The position numbers were made by a program, and so were the translations under genes. From NCBI GenBank assembly GCA_021018995.1, contig CM037585.1:127562831-127626830 (forward strand): a stretch of DNA of 64,000 nucleotides, in the 5' to 3' direction. The notes beneath the pieces are model-generated. The model was not told the DNA's origin, did not search any database, and was given only the letters and a program-made list of their open reading frames with translations. Below, one piece after another: positions 1-11,732 of this stretch (the stretch's first letter is position 1; the number at the start of each line of letters is the position of its first letter). Source of the stretch: Chloranthus sessilifolius (taxonomy: Eukaryota; Streptophyta; Magnoliopsida; Chloranthales; Chloranthaceae).

Positions 1-425
1 CACAAGATCTAGTCAATATGTAATAAATCCACCATTGGATCTCGTTACGATCTAGTATTATGATCGTTTGATCAAAAGTCAATGATTCCACCGTTAGATT
101 TGACCAGAATCACTAAATCTGGTCTATATGTAATAAATCTACCATTGGATCTCGTTATGATCTCGCAGTATGATTGTTTGACCAAAAGTCAATGAGTCCA
201 CCGTTAGATTTGACTAGAATCACCAGATCTGGTCAATATATAATAAATTCACCGTTGGATCTCGTTATGATCTCGCATTATGATCGTTTGACCAAAAGTA
301 AACGAGTCCACCGTTGGATTTGACCATAATCAAAAGATATGGTTAATATGTAATAAATCTACCGTTGGATCTTCTTATTATCATATATTGTGATCGTTTG
401 ACCAAAAGTCAAACAATCCACCGTA
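1..425. repeat. 110-bp tandem array, end of array
   Basis: The landmark accRttggatct recurs at 31, 141, 251 and 361, exactly 110 bp apart. Each unit also has tgatcgtttgaccaaaagtc and aatatgtaataaat. The array is cut by the window edge; the matching array at 8447-9390 has nine units with the same period. Confidence 0.92.
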
Positions 426-1170
426 AAAAAAAATTTCGATCTCGAGGTTAAGGTCCAAACCCTACATTTGAAAGAGTGATGATCCAAACCGCGAGGGAAA
501 CTCTAATTTTGGGATATAATTCAGATCCGATAAATCTCATGATTATGAGTTGTCATACATGAATATTTCGGGTGTTATAATTTGAAATCATTCTTTGGAT
601 TCGAGATTGCAACTCGTATGAATATTAAATTTATGGTTGCAATCCGAGTGTATTAGGAATTATGCCAAAGGTTTTACCCACATGGCTTAACTATTTATAA
701 GTACGTAGGAAATTGGGTACGAGTCAAAACGCGTAATCCCAAATTGTAACTATAAATCCTACTTAGGTAAGAGTTGTAGCTCTTAACCTAAGCGTATAAC
801 TTTTAGGTAAGGGTTGTAGCCCTAATCCTAAGTGTCTCAACCGAGACTTATTCCTCCCGTCAACGTTTAAATATAAAAAAATAAAAAAATAAATAAAGGA
901 ATAGAAAGAATCTCGAAGATACCCAAAAGTCTTTTGTAAGAAAAGTCGAAGATATTTTCGACAGAGGTTTCGTGTCAGAATTTTCAAATCCCCGATAATG
1001 AGGACGGATCAGCTATTTATAGCTTTATGGTAGCGGTTATAGGAAGTTATAATCCGACGGTTTCCATCGGAATTTCATGAAATCAAGGGTTGTGAGAGCT
1101 GCGTAAGTTTTTCACTTTCACGCGAATTGAGAGAAGATTATTTTCGCGTACGCAAGTTTTTACTTATAAC

Positions 1171-2775
1171 CACCTAGGCACGTAGGTATCTAAGTATGAT
1201 TTCTAGACACCCAAGTGCATAATTATGCTCTCTAGGCACATAAAGTGCCTAATTACGATATTTAGGCACCTAAGTGTGTAAGTATGATTTCTAAGCACCT
1301 AGGTGCCTAATAACGATCTTTAAGCACTTAGGTGCCTAAGTATTTTATTTAGGCACCTAGGTACCTAATTATGATATCTAGGCACCTAAGTGTCTAATCA
1401 CGTTTAATTACGATATCTACGCACCTAGGTGCCTAAATATAATATCTAGGTACCTAGATGTCATATCTAAGTATATTATCTATGCACCTATAATTAGGCA
1501 CCTAAAGGTCTATTTACGATATCTAGGTACCTAAGTGTCTAATTACGATTATCTATGTTATCTAGGCACCTATGTATCTAATTACGATATCTAGGCACCT
1601 AAATGTCTATATATATTATCTAGGTACATATGTGTTTAAGTACGATATCTAGGCACCTAGGTGTCTAAGTATGATTTGTAGGCACCTAAGTGCCTAATTA
1701 CGAAATCAAGGCACCTAAGTGCTTAAGTATATTATCTAGGCACTTAAGTGCCTAACTGTAATATCTAGGCACCTAGGTGCCTAAGTATAATATCTAGGCA
1801 CCTAAGTGCCTAAGTATAATATCTAGGCACCTAAGTGCCTAAGTATGATTTTTAGGTACTTAGGTGCCTAATTACGATTAATTACGATATCAAGGCATCT
1901 AGGTGTCAAAGTATATTATCTAGGCACCTAAGTGCATAAGTACAATATTTAGGCACCTAGGAGCTTAAGTATATTATCTAGGTGCCTAACTGCGATATCT
2001 AGGCACCTAGGTGCCTATATGATATTTAGGCACCTAGGTGGCTAATTATGATATTTAGACACCTAGGTACCTAAGTATGATATCTAGATAGTTAGGTGCC
2101 TAATTATGATATCTAGGCACCTAGGTTTCTAATTGCGTTATTTAGGCACCTAGGTGTCTAAGTATGTTGTCTAGGCACCTACGTGCTTAAGTATGATTTC
2201 TAGACACCTAGGTGCCTAACTACGATATCAAGGCACCTAGGTGTCTAATTATGATATTTAGGCACCTAGGTGCCTAATTACGATATCTAGGTACCTATGT
2301 GTCCGATTGTGATATCTAGGCACCTAAATATGAATTTTAGGCACCTAAGTGCCTAATTACGGTTAATTACGATATCAAGGCACCTAGGTGCCTATGTACG
2401 ATATTTAGGCTGTATTTGGGTTAGCTCCTATAAGAGAAGCAACTCTTTACCTGCTTTCTGTAAGAGCAGATTCAGAGAGCAGTTTTATCACTTAAAACAG
2501 CTCCCCGCAAGAGTAAATGGGGTGAGGAGCTGTATTACCAAACATGAAAGTAGTTCTCTGTTGGAGCCAAAGAGCAAAAGAGTTGCTCTTTACCCTGAAA
2601 GAGCTAACCTAAACGCAGCCTTAGGCACCTAGGTGCCTAATTATGATATCTAGGCACCTAGGTGTCTAATTGCGATATCTAGGCACCTAAGTGTCTAAGT
2701 ACAATATTTGGGCACCTAGGTGCCTAACTGCTATATTTAAGACACCTAAGTGCCTAAGTATATTAGGTGTCTGAC
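1171..2775. repeat. Palindromic GGCACCTAGGTGCC satellite
   Basis: Dozens of units of about 29-31 bp, each a 14-bp perfect palindrome ggcacctaggtgcc (often with one change) flanked by ta and separated by an AT-rich spacer such as taagtatgatatc. Units vary at one to three positions and some halves are lost. The array is interrupted by a miniature transposon at 2408-2620. A second, shorter array lies at 10130-10925. Confidence 0.92.
2408..2620. mobile_element. Harbinger/Tourist-like MITE in satellite
   Basis: 213 bp with terminal inverted repeats ggctgtatttgggttagctc at the left and, read on the other strand, ggctgcgtttaggttagctc at the right. It is flanked by TTA on both sides (2405-2407, 2621-2623), the target duplication expected of PIF/Harbinger elements. 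The interior has short inverted motifs around gagctg and agagca. The surrounding satellite resumes in register. The second satellite copy (10.1-10.9 kb) lacks it, so it inserted after the two arrays separated. Confidence 0.85.
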
Positions 2776-2930
2776 ATAACTTAGGACTTTAAGTCCTATT
2801 TAGAGTAGGTTTGTTAAAAGGAAAGACTATAAGCAGAGTCTCCTTTCCTAATTTCTTCTATTAATTTATTCTATCTAATTTTTGTGATTAAGTGGAAGGA
2901 GTTCCTAATTCCAAAAATTCTCAGTCAACA

Positions 2931-3390
2931 GGTGCCTCCTCGATTTTATTGCTTTTTTTTATTATAAAAAAAATGAAAAAAAAATTAAAAAAAATGATCT
3001 AAGTTTATATTTCCTATGAGAATTTTACTATTGACTAGTGATCGTATTCTCTACGGAGATTCATTCATCGAAATCTGACTTGTGCTCGTATTTTCCATGG
3101 AGATTCGATCATCGAATTTTGGGGTCCATCGAATGACATTGTTTCAATCTGAGAGATTTTAAGGGATAAATTTTGGATTTCGAGATTAATCAGATTGTAC
3201 TTCCTACGGGAAGACTGTATACTGATTTATGGTTATAGGATTTGCGATTCTTAAGAGGACATTTTCCGATTATCAAGATGAATCTCCTAAATTGGATTTG
3301 CGATTCTTACGAGAATGCTCTCCGATTATCAAGATGAATCTCCTAAATCTGTCAGACGGTCCGATTGAATTTATGAACCTTAATAAATTG
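2931..3390 (+). other. Untranslated leader of the PMD element
   Basis: AT-rich, with a poly-T and poly-A stretch at 2950-2995 and loosely repeated phrases of the type cgtattctctacggagattc (about 3045, 3090, 3200, 3300). No coding potential and no clear tRNA-complementary primer site directly after 2930. Confidence 0.5.
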
Positions 3391-4420
3391 AAAATAATTA
3401 TGAAATTGATTTTCTATTGATTATCGATCTTAATATAGATCGAGTGGTCAAAATTAAATTTGAAAGATATACTTTGACTATCTAGGCAGATCTTACCAAT
3501 TTTGGGACATTTACAGAGATCAAAACGACTTTAAAAATATTTTCTAAAAATAAAAAAATTATGAAATTGATTTTTTATTAACTATCAATCTCGATGTCGA
3601 TCAGATGGTCAAAATTAAATCCGAAAGATCTGCTTTGGCTACTAAGGCAGATCTGATTGATTTTAGAGCGTTTGCAGAGATCGAAACATCCTTAATAATA
3701 TTTTCTAAAAATCAACAAAAATTATGAAGTTGATTTTTTATTGACCATCGATCTCGATGTAGATTGGGTGTCAAAATTAAATCTGCAAGATCTACTTTGG
3801 CTACCCAGGTAGATCTGACTGATTTTTAGGATGTTTACAGAGATCGAAACATCCTTAAAAATATTTTCTAAAATTGAACAAAAATTATGAAGTTGATTTT
3901 TTATTGACCATCGATATCGATATAGATCGGGTGGTCAAAATTAAATTCGAAAGATCTACTTTTGCTACCTGGGCAGATCTGACTGATTTTGGGGCTTTTA
4001 CAGAGATCGAAACGTTCTTAAAAATATTTTCTAAAAATCAACAAAAATTATGAAGTTGATTTTTATTGACCATCGATCTCGATTTAGATCGGGTGATCAA
4101 AATTAAATCTAAAAGATTTACTTTGGCTACCCAGGTAGATCTGACTGATTTTTAGGATGTTTACAGAGATCGAAACGTCTTTAAAAATATTTTCTAAAAT
4201 TGAACAAAAATTATGAAGTTGATTTTTTTATTGACCACCGATCTCGATATAGATCGGGTGGTCAAAATTAAATTTGAAAGATCTACTTGGGCTATTCGCG
4301 CGGATCTGACTGATTTTAGGGCGTTTACAGAGATTAAAACGTCCTTGAAAAATATTTTCTAGAAATCAACCAAAATTATGAAGTTGATTTTTTTTTTATC
4401 ATCAATCTCGACGTCAATAA
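3390..4420. repeat. 162-165-bp tandem array, about six units
   Basis: The phrase attatgaaRttgatttt begins near 3396, 3558, 3720, 3884, 4048, 4210 and 4375, giving a period of 162-166 bp. Units share atcgatctcgat, gtggtcaaaattaaat, gatctactttggctac and acagagatcgaaac. It lies in the non-coding leader just upstream of the PMD gene, a position where retroelements often carry tandem repeats. Confidence 0.9.
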
Positions 4421-4510
4421 GATAACATAATTTAAATGTATTTTGGAACGTAACTTAATTCTCAATTTTTTTTTTTTAATTATATATATACAGATTTTCT
4501 TATATTAATC

Positions 4511-7500
4511 ATGTCAAAAGAGAAATCTTCTGATTGTAAAGTTGATCGAATAAGAAGATCGAGTGATATTGTGAATAATTTTTTCGGGATACCCTTGCGG
4601 AGGCATCTTCCTTGTTTTAGTCCTGTTGTGGCTCACGGAGAACACCATGCATCACCAACCTATGAGTGGTGGACAAGTCTAAGCAAATCGTTAAACTTTG
4701 GGGCCTTATCTTTCTAAACCCCGGCAAGAGGATGGGATCGATCTAATGTTTCTGAAACCAGGTCGTGTTCTTGCACCGGGTGAAGAATTCCATAGCTCAC
4801 AATCCTTTCCTACCTTTGCTCAGAGGTTCATAGATAAAGAGTCAGGCGTCAGATGGGGTGATAAGTTTCGTTTGAGAGGAGCGACATCGACCAACTTAAG
4901 TTTTCACCTCTTGGTCATACAAATGTTATCAAAGTTTCACGATGAATTGAAAAATGTAATTTGCTAACAGCAGTTGCGCGTGCGCGGGGGCGATATGATA
5001 GCAACAAAAATATGATGCGTGCTCTAATCGAAGTTTTCTGTCCACTCACTAATTCTTGGATCTTTCCTTGGGGGAAGCTGGTATAACACTGAATGAATTA
5101 TTCCATATTAGTGGTTTGACACTTACAGGTTTTATGTATGATTAGTGCATTCCTGAGAACGAGCTTCTATACGGAGTACAAGAAGACGAAGAGACATCTT
5201 TCTATAAGCCTGAAACACATAACTTGTTTGAAATCTTCGATCAAATTGTAAAGGATGATCCTAATGTGAAAAAGAAAAATGTAAACCATGGACAATGGAT
5301 ATCTTATTTCCTAGATTTTTATGATCCGAGTGGCAACATTATTCACCCTTTTGCTTCTAAAAGGAATATCCTTCAAGTAGTCCGAATTGAAAGAAGGTCT
5401 TCGCTAAGAATGAGTCATAGGACCTATATCTCAGCTTTTTTAGCGCTTTTTTTAAGCAGGTTCATGCTTCCGAACTAGGAGGAAAGTGTCTGTACTGAAA
5501 CTTTCGTAATAGCAGGGGAGATGACAAATGGAGCTACTTATACCGTTGGTCCAGCCGTCCTTGCTAGCATATTTTATGGTTTTGATCATTTAAAGAGGTG
5601 TGACGATCCAGAGAATTCGGGAGCTCATTTCCCTGTTCATTATTTCTTTGGATGGGTGGGAGCCCATTTTCCTCCACTTATAATTTGAGAGATTTTGAAC
5701 CCAAGCCAGGAATTCCCTTCTTACTGAGTATTTTGGAGTGAGCAGTCGGTCCTCATCGCTTGAAAGGGGCTTGAGATTTGGTGCGAAATCCCCAAATGTT
5801 CAAGTTTCGACCATTCGGGCATTTCCTACCAAACAATGACCAACTTTCGTGGGAGGATCAAGCTAATCCAGACAAAGATACCTCTGTGTTCCCAACCGAA
5901 ATCCTTCACTATTTTTTGAGTTTGGGGCAGAATTTATTGCCATTACTTTTTGGCAACTATAAATTGCTCGAACCATATTATCCAGTCCGATATGCTCGAC
6001 AATTAGGTTATGATCAGATTATTCTCTTGACTCCTCTTTCTTTGGATGCACGCAAAGATGTTACCATTGCGGATTTAGTGATGACATTTAACACGTATAG
6101 TGCGCGAGGAACCATGTCTTGTTTCATGACTCGTTCCGCTCAAATTTCTTGTCGCACTTCCTTGATGTGGTGTTATTGGTGGCATGAGAATACCAGTGTT
6201 TATTTTTTCAAAAGACTATCAGAGCTAGCTCCTAAGAAACAAGATAGTGACGTTGCAAAATTTAATACACTCATGTATATTCCTCCCGAATTTTTTACTG
6301 ATATTTTTCGAGAAGCGTGGTCTATGAAGATGTCATTTGCGAGAAGTCCTGGGAATATTGATATCGTCAATTATTCATCATTCGTTGGTTTTATCAAACC
6401 ATACACGATTTTCTGAAATAAGCTTGATGAGGCAGAAAAGTCCTCTTCTAATGTATCTGGGAAACATGTCCTGTCTCAAAAAAAAGGGAGACCAACAAGA
6501 AGCCAAAATCAGCGGTGTCTAGGAGAGGTGAGGGTATTTTATCATCTTACGCAACTTCGAAAGTTCAATGGGCCTCTGCGAGTCCTTTAAGGGGATATTA
6601 TGTTCCATTCCCACCCAATCAGAATCATGGGTATATGGTTGAAGGTTCAATTGTTCCTTCTCCTGATGCTTTTCTTGCGGAGTTAAGAAGCATTCCCACA
6701 ACCTCACACTTTTCTAACATAGGTATATATATATATATATATTTTGTATATTTAAAAAGAACTCTGTTGGTGTTAATAAATGATATTTTGTATCAGGAAA
6801 TCTTCCAACACCAGATGGGTGTATCGAAAAAGAAATCACCGCTGCAGATATGCATGACCAACAAGAGTTGATGGATGCTTTACTCAGAATTGGAGATATG
6901 GCCGAGGATTCGTTTCTTACAAATATTGGGGTTGGAAAATACCTAAACGATCAGAAATTTGAGTTTATGACTCCTCCCATCACTGGAACCAACGAGACTA
7001 CGTGGCTAGAAAGACCACATAGTGATCTGGGTAATTATCCCATTTCGGGTAATAAAATTATGAAGGTATTTAGGGAAGAGAATAGTAACGATGATGGGTT
7101 AGACGTTAGCCATTTGTGTTCTTCTGAGGAGTATTCCTCTTCTGAGGATGTTGGCGCTTTCTTCTGTTGTCAGCACCATCACTGGAAGTACTGTAGGGAT
7201 GTTTGGAACTACTATTTAAATGGATGATCCATCCGGATTGGATTGAAGGGAGCTCGAGGAACGAAGGGTGATGGGAGATGAAGTAATGATCCGGTCATGT
7301 GATACAGTCAAGTTGGCCACCTCAAGTGATTGAGGGGGATTCATCGGATAGGATTGATTAGACCTCAGAGTTCCTGGTGGGCTCATCGAGGCTGATTGCG
7401 ATCTGACCTCAGGGAACTCATCTTCGGAAAAGATAGAGTCTGAGTCCCCATAAAGTGGGTTGTCAGAACTAGTGAAGGACTTGGGAGAATCTAGTTCTTA

Positions 7501-7693
7501 CTGTTGGGCGTATTTTTCTTCCAGATTGGCTCGTGCCATAAGACGAGTTGATCAGCGGAGTATGGCTTCTTCAGTCCGAGGTCGAGCCCGCATTACGCGG
7601 CGAACTCCTGATGAAGAAGAGAGAGCAACATTCTTTCCAAACGCTATTGAATTATTTGATGGAGTAAATTCGGTGAATATCTGCATGAAATAA
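4511..7693 (+). pseudogene. Plant mobile domain (aminotransferase-like) gene, broken
   Basis: Several reading-frame blocks together read as a plant mobile domain protein. 5041-5160 encodes TNSWIFPWG, then in the next frame GITLNELFHISGLTLTG, the typical opening of the domain. 5224-5478 carries ISAFLALFLSRFMLP; 5530-5690 encodes GPAVLASIFYGF and FPVHYFFGWVGAHFP; 5778-6416 continues with EPYYPVRYARQLGYDQ. A likely intron (gtatat...cag, about 6723-6797) joins 6515-6722 to 6798-7227. An acidic, Ser-rich tail follows and a last block ends at 7693. At least four frame breaks make it non-functional as it stands. PMD proteins include the Arabidopsis MAIN/MAIL1 group and are also carried by Mutator and Ty3/gypsy transposons. 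Its place between two LTR-like repeats suggests it is transposon cargo. No reverse transcriptase or integrase is seen here. Confidence 0.75.
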
Positions 7694-8400
7694 CTAGCCA
7701 TCAAAATGAAAATTCACAAAAATACCAAAGTTTTTTTTAATTATAATTTATTATACCTATAACTTATTTCAGAGAATATGTTTCATCAAGTAGCTTAAAG
7801 ATGAGAGAAGTGGATCCCACCGGACGTGCTAAAAATTTGTAAATAATAAATTTGCGTAAGATATAAATCTAATACAAATCAATCATAACAAATTTCCCCT
7901 CGCTAGGAGAGGGTTTTATTAAAATGGCGGACATTACATTTTCAAGTATCGCAATCGATTCCCCATTAATTACATCAAAATTGAATACCTCTGGTTAAAA
8001 GCTACTAAATAAAAAATAACGTAATTACATCTCTGAAATAAATAAACTAAATTCTAAGTCTTAGTCTTCATCGACATCTTCATTCTGTCACAAGATATAT
8101 GCATAGTATGCTATCTTTATTAAAGATTTGAGAAATATGAAATAGGGGACGACGGATGGGAGAACCCCTCCTCCAAAAGCTAGTTCCATTTGATTGGCAA
8201 GCACGAGTCATTACTAAAGTAAGAACCTCATGAATGAATCTTAAAACGAATTCTTGTTCTCTGGTCTCAAAGATGAATTCGAATACCAAATCCATCCTCC
8301 TGCTAACTGATTATCAGAGGAGTATCTAATCATGAGTTAGATATTTCCAAATTCCTTAAAATTAGCGGTCACAGATTATCGTTTGTAATGATTTTATTAT
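7694..8400. other. 3' non-coding part of the PMD element
   Basis: No gene recognised. AT-rich, with a poly-T tract at 7730 and short reading frames only. The right LTR-like copy must begin between about 8300 and 8447, but no convincing polypurine tract or TG start can be picked because the matching left end is outside the window. Confidence 0.4.
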
Positions 8401-8446
8401 TGGACTTAACCAATATCTTAAGATTTAATCAATACGTGATAAATTT

Positions 8447-9390
8447 ACCATTGGATCTTATTACGATCTTGGATTATGATTGCTTGACCAAAAGTCAACA
8501 ACTCCATCGTTGGATTCGATCAAGATCATAAGATTTGGTCAATATATAATAAATCCACCTTTAGATCTAGTTACGATCTTGTATTATGATCGTTTGACTA
8601 AAAGTCAATGAGTCCACCATTGGATCTGACCAAATTCATATGATTTGGTCAATATGTAATAAATTTACCGTTGGATCTCGTTACAATCTTGTAATATGAT
8701 TGTTTGACCAAAAGTTAATGAGTCCACCGTTGGATTAGACCAAGATCATAAGATTTGGTCAATATATAATAAATCCACCGTTGGATTTCGTTACGATTTC
8801 GCATTATGATCGTTTAACCAAATTTCAATGAGTCCACCGTTGGATCTGACCAAATTCATAAGATTGGGTCAATATGTAATAAAGCCACTGTTGAATCTCG
8901 TTACGATCTCATATTATGATTGTTTGACCAAAAGTCAGTGAGTCTACCGTTGGATTAGACCAAGATCATAAGATTTGGTCAATATATAATAAATCTACCG
9001 TTAGATCTCATTACGATCTCGCATTATGATCGTTTGACCAAAAGTCAATGAGTCCACCGTTGGATCTGACTAAATTCATAAGATCTAGTCAATATGTAAT
9101 AAATCCACTGTTGGATCTCGTTACAATCTAGTATTATGATCGTTTGATCAAAAGTCAATGATTCCACTGTTAGATTTGACCAGAATCACAAGATCTTTTC
9201 AATATGTAGTAAATTCACCATTAGATCTCGTTATGATCTCGCAGTATGATCATTTAACCAAAAGTCAATGAATCTACCTTTGGATTTGACCCAAATCAGA
9301 AGATCTGGTCAATATGTAATAAATCTACCATTGGATCTTCTTACTATCATGTATTATGATCGTTTGATCAAAAGTCAAACAATCCACTGT
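8447..9390. repeat. 110-bp tandem array, nine units
   Basis: Landmarks at 8447, 8557, 8667, 8777, 8887, 8997, 9107, 9217 and 9327, each exactly 110 bp apart despite many base substitutions. The last unit is a diverged end variant (gatcttcttactatcatg) shared with the left copy at 361, so unit order is conserved between the two blocks. Confidence 0.93.
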
Positions 9391-10129
9391 AAAAAAAAAT
9401 TCGTTCTCGAAGTTAAGCTCTGAACCCTACATTTGAGAGAGTGATAATCCGAACCATGAGGGAAACTCTAATTTCGAAACATAATTCAGATCCGGTAAAT
9501 CTCATGGTTATGAGTTGTCGTACATGAATATTTCAGGTGTAATAATCTGAAATCATTCTTTGGATTCGTGATTGTAACCCATATAAATATCAAATTTGTA
9601 GTTGCAATCCGATTGTACTAAGAGTTATGCCCAGGGTTATACCCACATGGCTTAACTATTTCTAAGTAAATAGAAAATAGGATACGGGTCGTAACGCGTA
9701 ATCCCAAATTGTAACCATAAATCCTACTTAGGTAAGAGTCGTAGCTCTTAACTTAAGCGTATCACTTTTAGGTAAGGTTTGGAGCCCTTATTATAAATGT
9801 CTCAACCCTGACTTATTCCTCCCGTCAATGTTTAAAAATAAAAATAAAATAAAATAAGAAAATAATAGAAAGAATCTCGGAGATACCCAAAAGTCTTTTG
9901 TAAGAAAAATCAGATATATTTTCGGCAGAAGTTTCGTGTCAAAATTTTTAAATCCCCGATAATGAGGACGGATCTGCTATTTATAGCTTTATGGTAGCGG
10001 TTATAGGAAGTTATAATCCTACAATTTCCGTCGAAGTTTTATGAAATCAAAGGTTGTGAGAGCTACGTAAGTTTTTACTTTCACGCGGATTGAGAAAAAA
10101 TTATTCTCGCGTACACAAGTCTTTACTTA

Positions 10130-10925
10130 TAACCACCTAGGCACGTAGGTGCATAAGTATGATATATAGGTGCCTAAGTATGATTTCTAGGTATTTAAGT
10201 ATGATATATAGGCACCTAAGTGTCTAATTACGATATTTAGGCACCTAGGTGCCTAAGTATCTTATCTAGGCATCTAGGTGCCTAAGTATCTTATCTAGGC
10301 ATCTAGGTACTAAAGTATGATTTCTAGGCACCTAGGTGTCTAATTACGATTTCTAAGCACCTAAGTGCCTAATTACGATATCTAGACACGTAGGTACCTA
10401 AGTATGATTTCACGATCTCTAGGCACCTAGGTGTCTAATTACAATATGTAGACACTTAGGTGTTTCGATATCATACTTAGGAACCTAGGTGTCTAGATAT
10501 CATAATTAAGCGTGATTAGACACCTAGGTGCTTAACTGCGATGTCTAGGCACCTAGGCGCCTAAATATGGTTTGAAGGCACTTAGGTGCTTAATTACGAT
10601 TATCTACAATATCTAGGCACCTAGGTGCTTAATTACGATATATAGGCACCTAGGTGTCTAAGTATGATTTCTAGACACTTAAGTACCTGAGTATGATATC
10701 TAGGCACCTAGGTGTCCCTAGATATCCTAAGTATGATTTCTAGGCACCTAGGTGTCTAAGTATGATTTCTAGGCACCTAGGTGCCTAATTACGATTAATT
10801 ACGAGATCAAGGCACCTAGGTGCCTAAGTATATTATCTAGGCACCTAGGTGCCTAATTATGATATCTAGGCACCTAGATGCCTAAGTACGATATCTAGAC
10901 ACTTAGGTGCCTAAGTATATTAGGT
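10130..10925. repeat. Palindromic satellite, second array
   Basis: About 25 units of the ggcacctaggtgcc palindrome with the same AT-rich spacers as 1171-2775. It lacks the Harbinger-like insertion. Confidence 0.92.
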
Positions 10926-11086
10926 GTCTGACATAACTTAGTATTTTAAGCCCTATTTAGAGTATGTTTGTTAAAAGGAATGATTATAAATAGAGTCTCC
11001 TTTCTTAATTTCTTCTATTAATTTATTCTATCTATTTTTTTAGATTAAGTGGAAGGAGTTCCGATTCCAAAAATTCTCAGTCAACA

Positions 11087-11565
11087 CATACCTAACAAAA
11101 ATTATATGTTGAAAACTTCTAATGGGGGCGAGAACTTGGAAAATGTAGATGCATACCCAGATATTGTTCAACCCTATGTTAATCCTCTGTTGGACACCCT
11201 TGTATTAAAGAAATCACTGATGCCCCTGCTAAGAACTTCATTAGCTGCAATGAAGATGACATTGCTGTCAGGAAGGAGGTTGGCATCACTTCTAACTTAT
11301 CTGATGATACCTTTGCTACTGTTGGCTTGGTAGCTGCTTAACCACTTACCTGGGCCTTGTGTGTCTGAAATGTTATGCTTAATTTGTCATCTGAAAATGC
11401 ATCTACATCTTGTAATAATAGTTGGCAGGATCCTTACACCAATACAGGCCTCAGAGAGCTTACCCCATTTTCATAAATCCCTATTTGCTCTATCACAAAC
11501 TCTTGCTAAAGATCCTGTTAGAATGCCTAATTCCCACCTTGATAATGCTCTTGTTAGGGCTTGGG
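11087..11565 (+). other. Target locus left of the gypsy element
   Basis: Two open blocks (11049-11333 and 11361-11633) have no product I recognise; the second runs into the LTR. The sequence is interrupted by the retroelement at 11566 and should continue at 19508, since the same TTGGG flanks both sides. The DNA right of 19502 holds a LINE-type ORF1 relic, so this may be part of the same or a neighbouring relic; the join was not verified. Confidence 0.35.
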
Positions 11566-11732
11566 TGACACGGGACAAAACCCTTAACTACGTGAATGAA
11601 TATAAAATGAATGTTTTGCCGAAATTAAACTAAATTAATCAAGCAAAAATCAATACATAATTGCAATACCTTAAGGTTCATGGTTTTCCTCATAGAAGAT
11701 CTTGTAGATTTGGGTAGGGTCCAGTCCGTGCT

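Larger units (their letters stand above)
1..2930 (+). mobile_element. Left LTR-like direct repeat (5' end outside window)
   Basis: Position 1 of the window aligns with about 9077 and the homology runs to the shared end tcagtcaaca (2921-2930 and 11077-11086). Order is the same in both copies: 110-bp tandem array, about 740 bp of non-repetitive DNA, palindromic satellite, then a 150-bp unique tail. The copies end in CA, as LTRs do, and they flank an internal region with a PMD gene, so I read them as LTRs of one element. No recognisable primer-binding site follows 2930 and the 5' end is off the window, so a plain large duplication remains possible. Confidence 0.6.
8400..11086 (+). mobile_element. 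Right LTR-like direct repeat
   Basis: Full-length or nearly full-length counterpart of 1-2930: 110-bp array (8447-9390), single-copy middle matching 440-1170 (9400-10130), palindromic satellite (10130-10925) and a 150-bp tail matching 2776-2930. It ends in tcaaca at 11086. The satellite part is about half as long as in the left copy, so the arrays have changed length independently since duplication. Confidence 0.6.

Noticed and set aside
763..987. 74-codon minus-strand frame in the left LTR-like block
   Set aside because: Low-complexity Phe/Tyr-rich translation from A-rich DNA; the frame is not kept in the right copy.
1171..2775. CRISPR-like array
   Set aside because: The regular short repeats are palindromic satellite with no unique spacers, and the DNA is eukaryotic.
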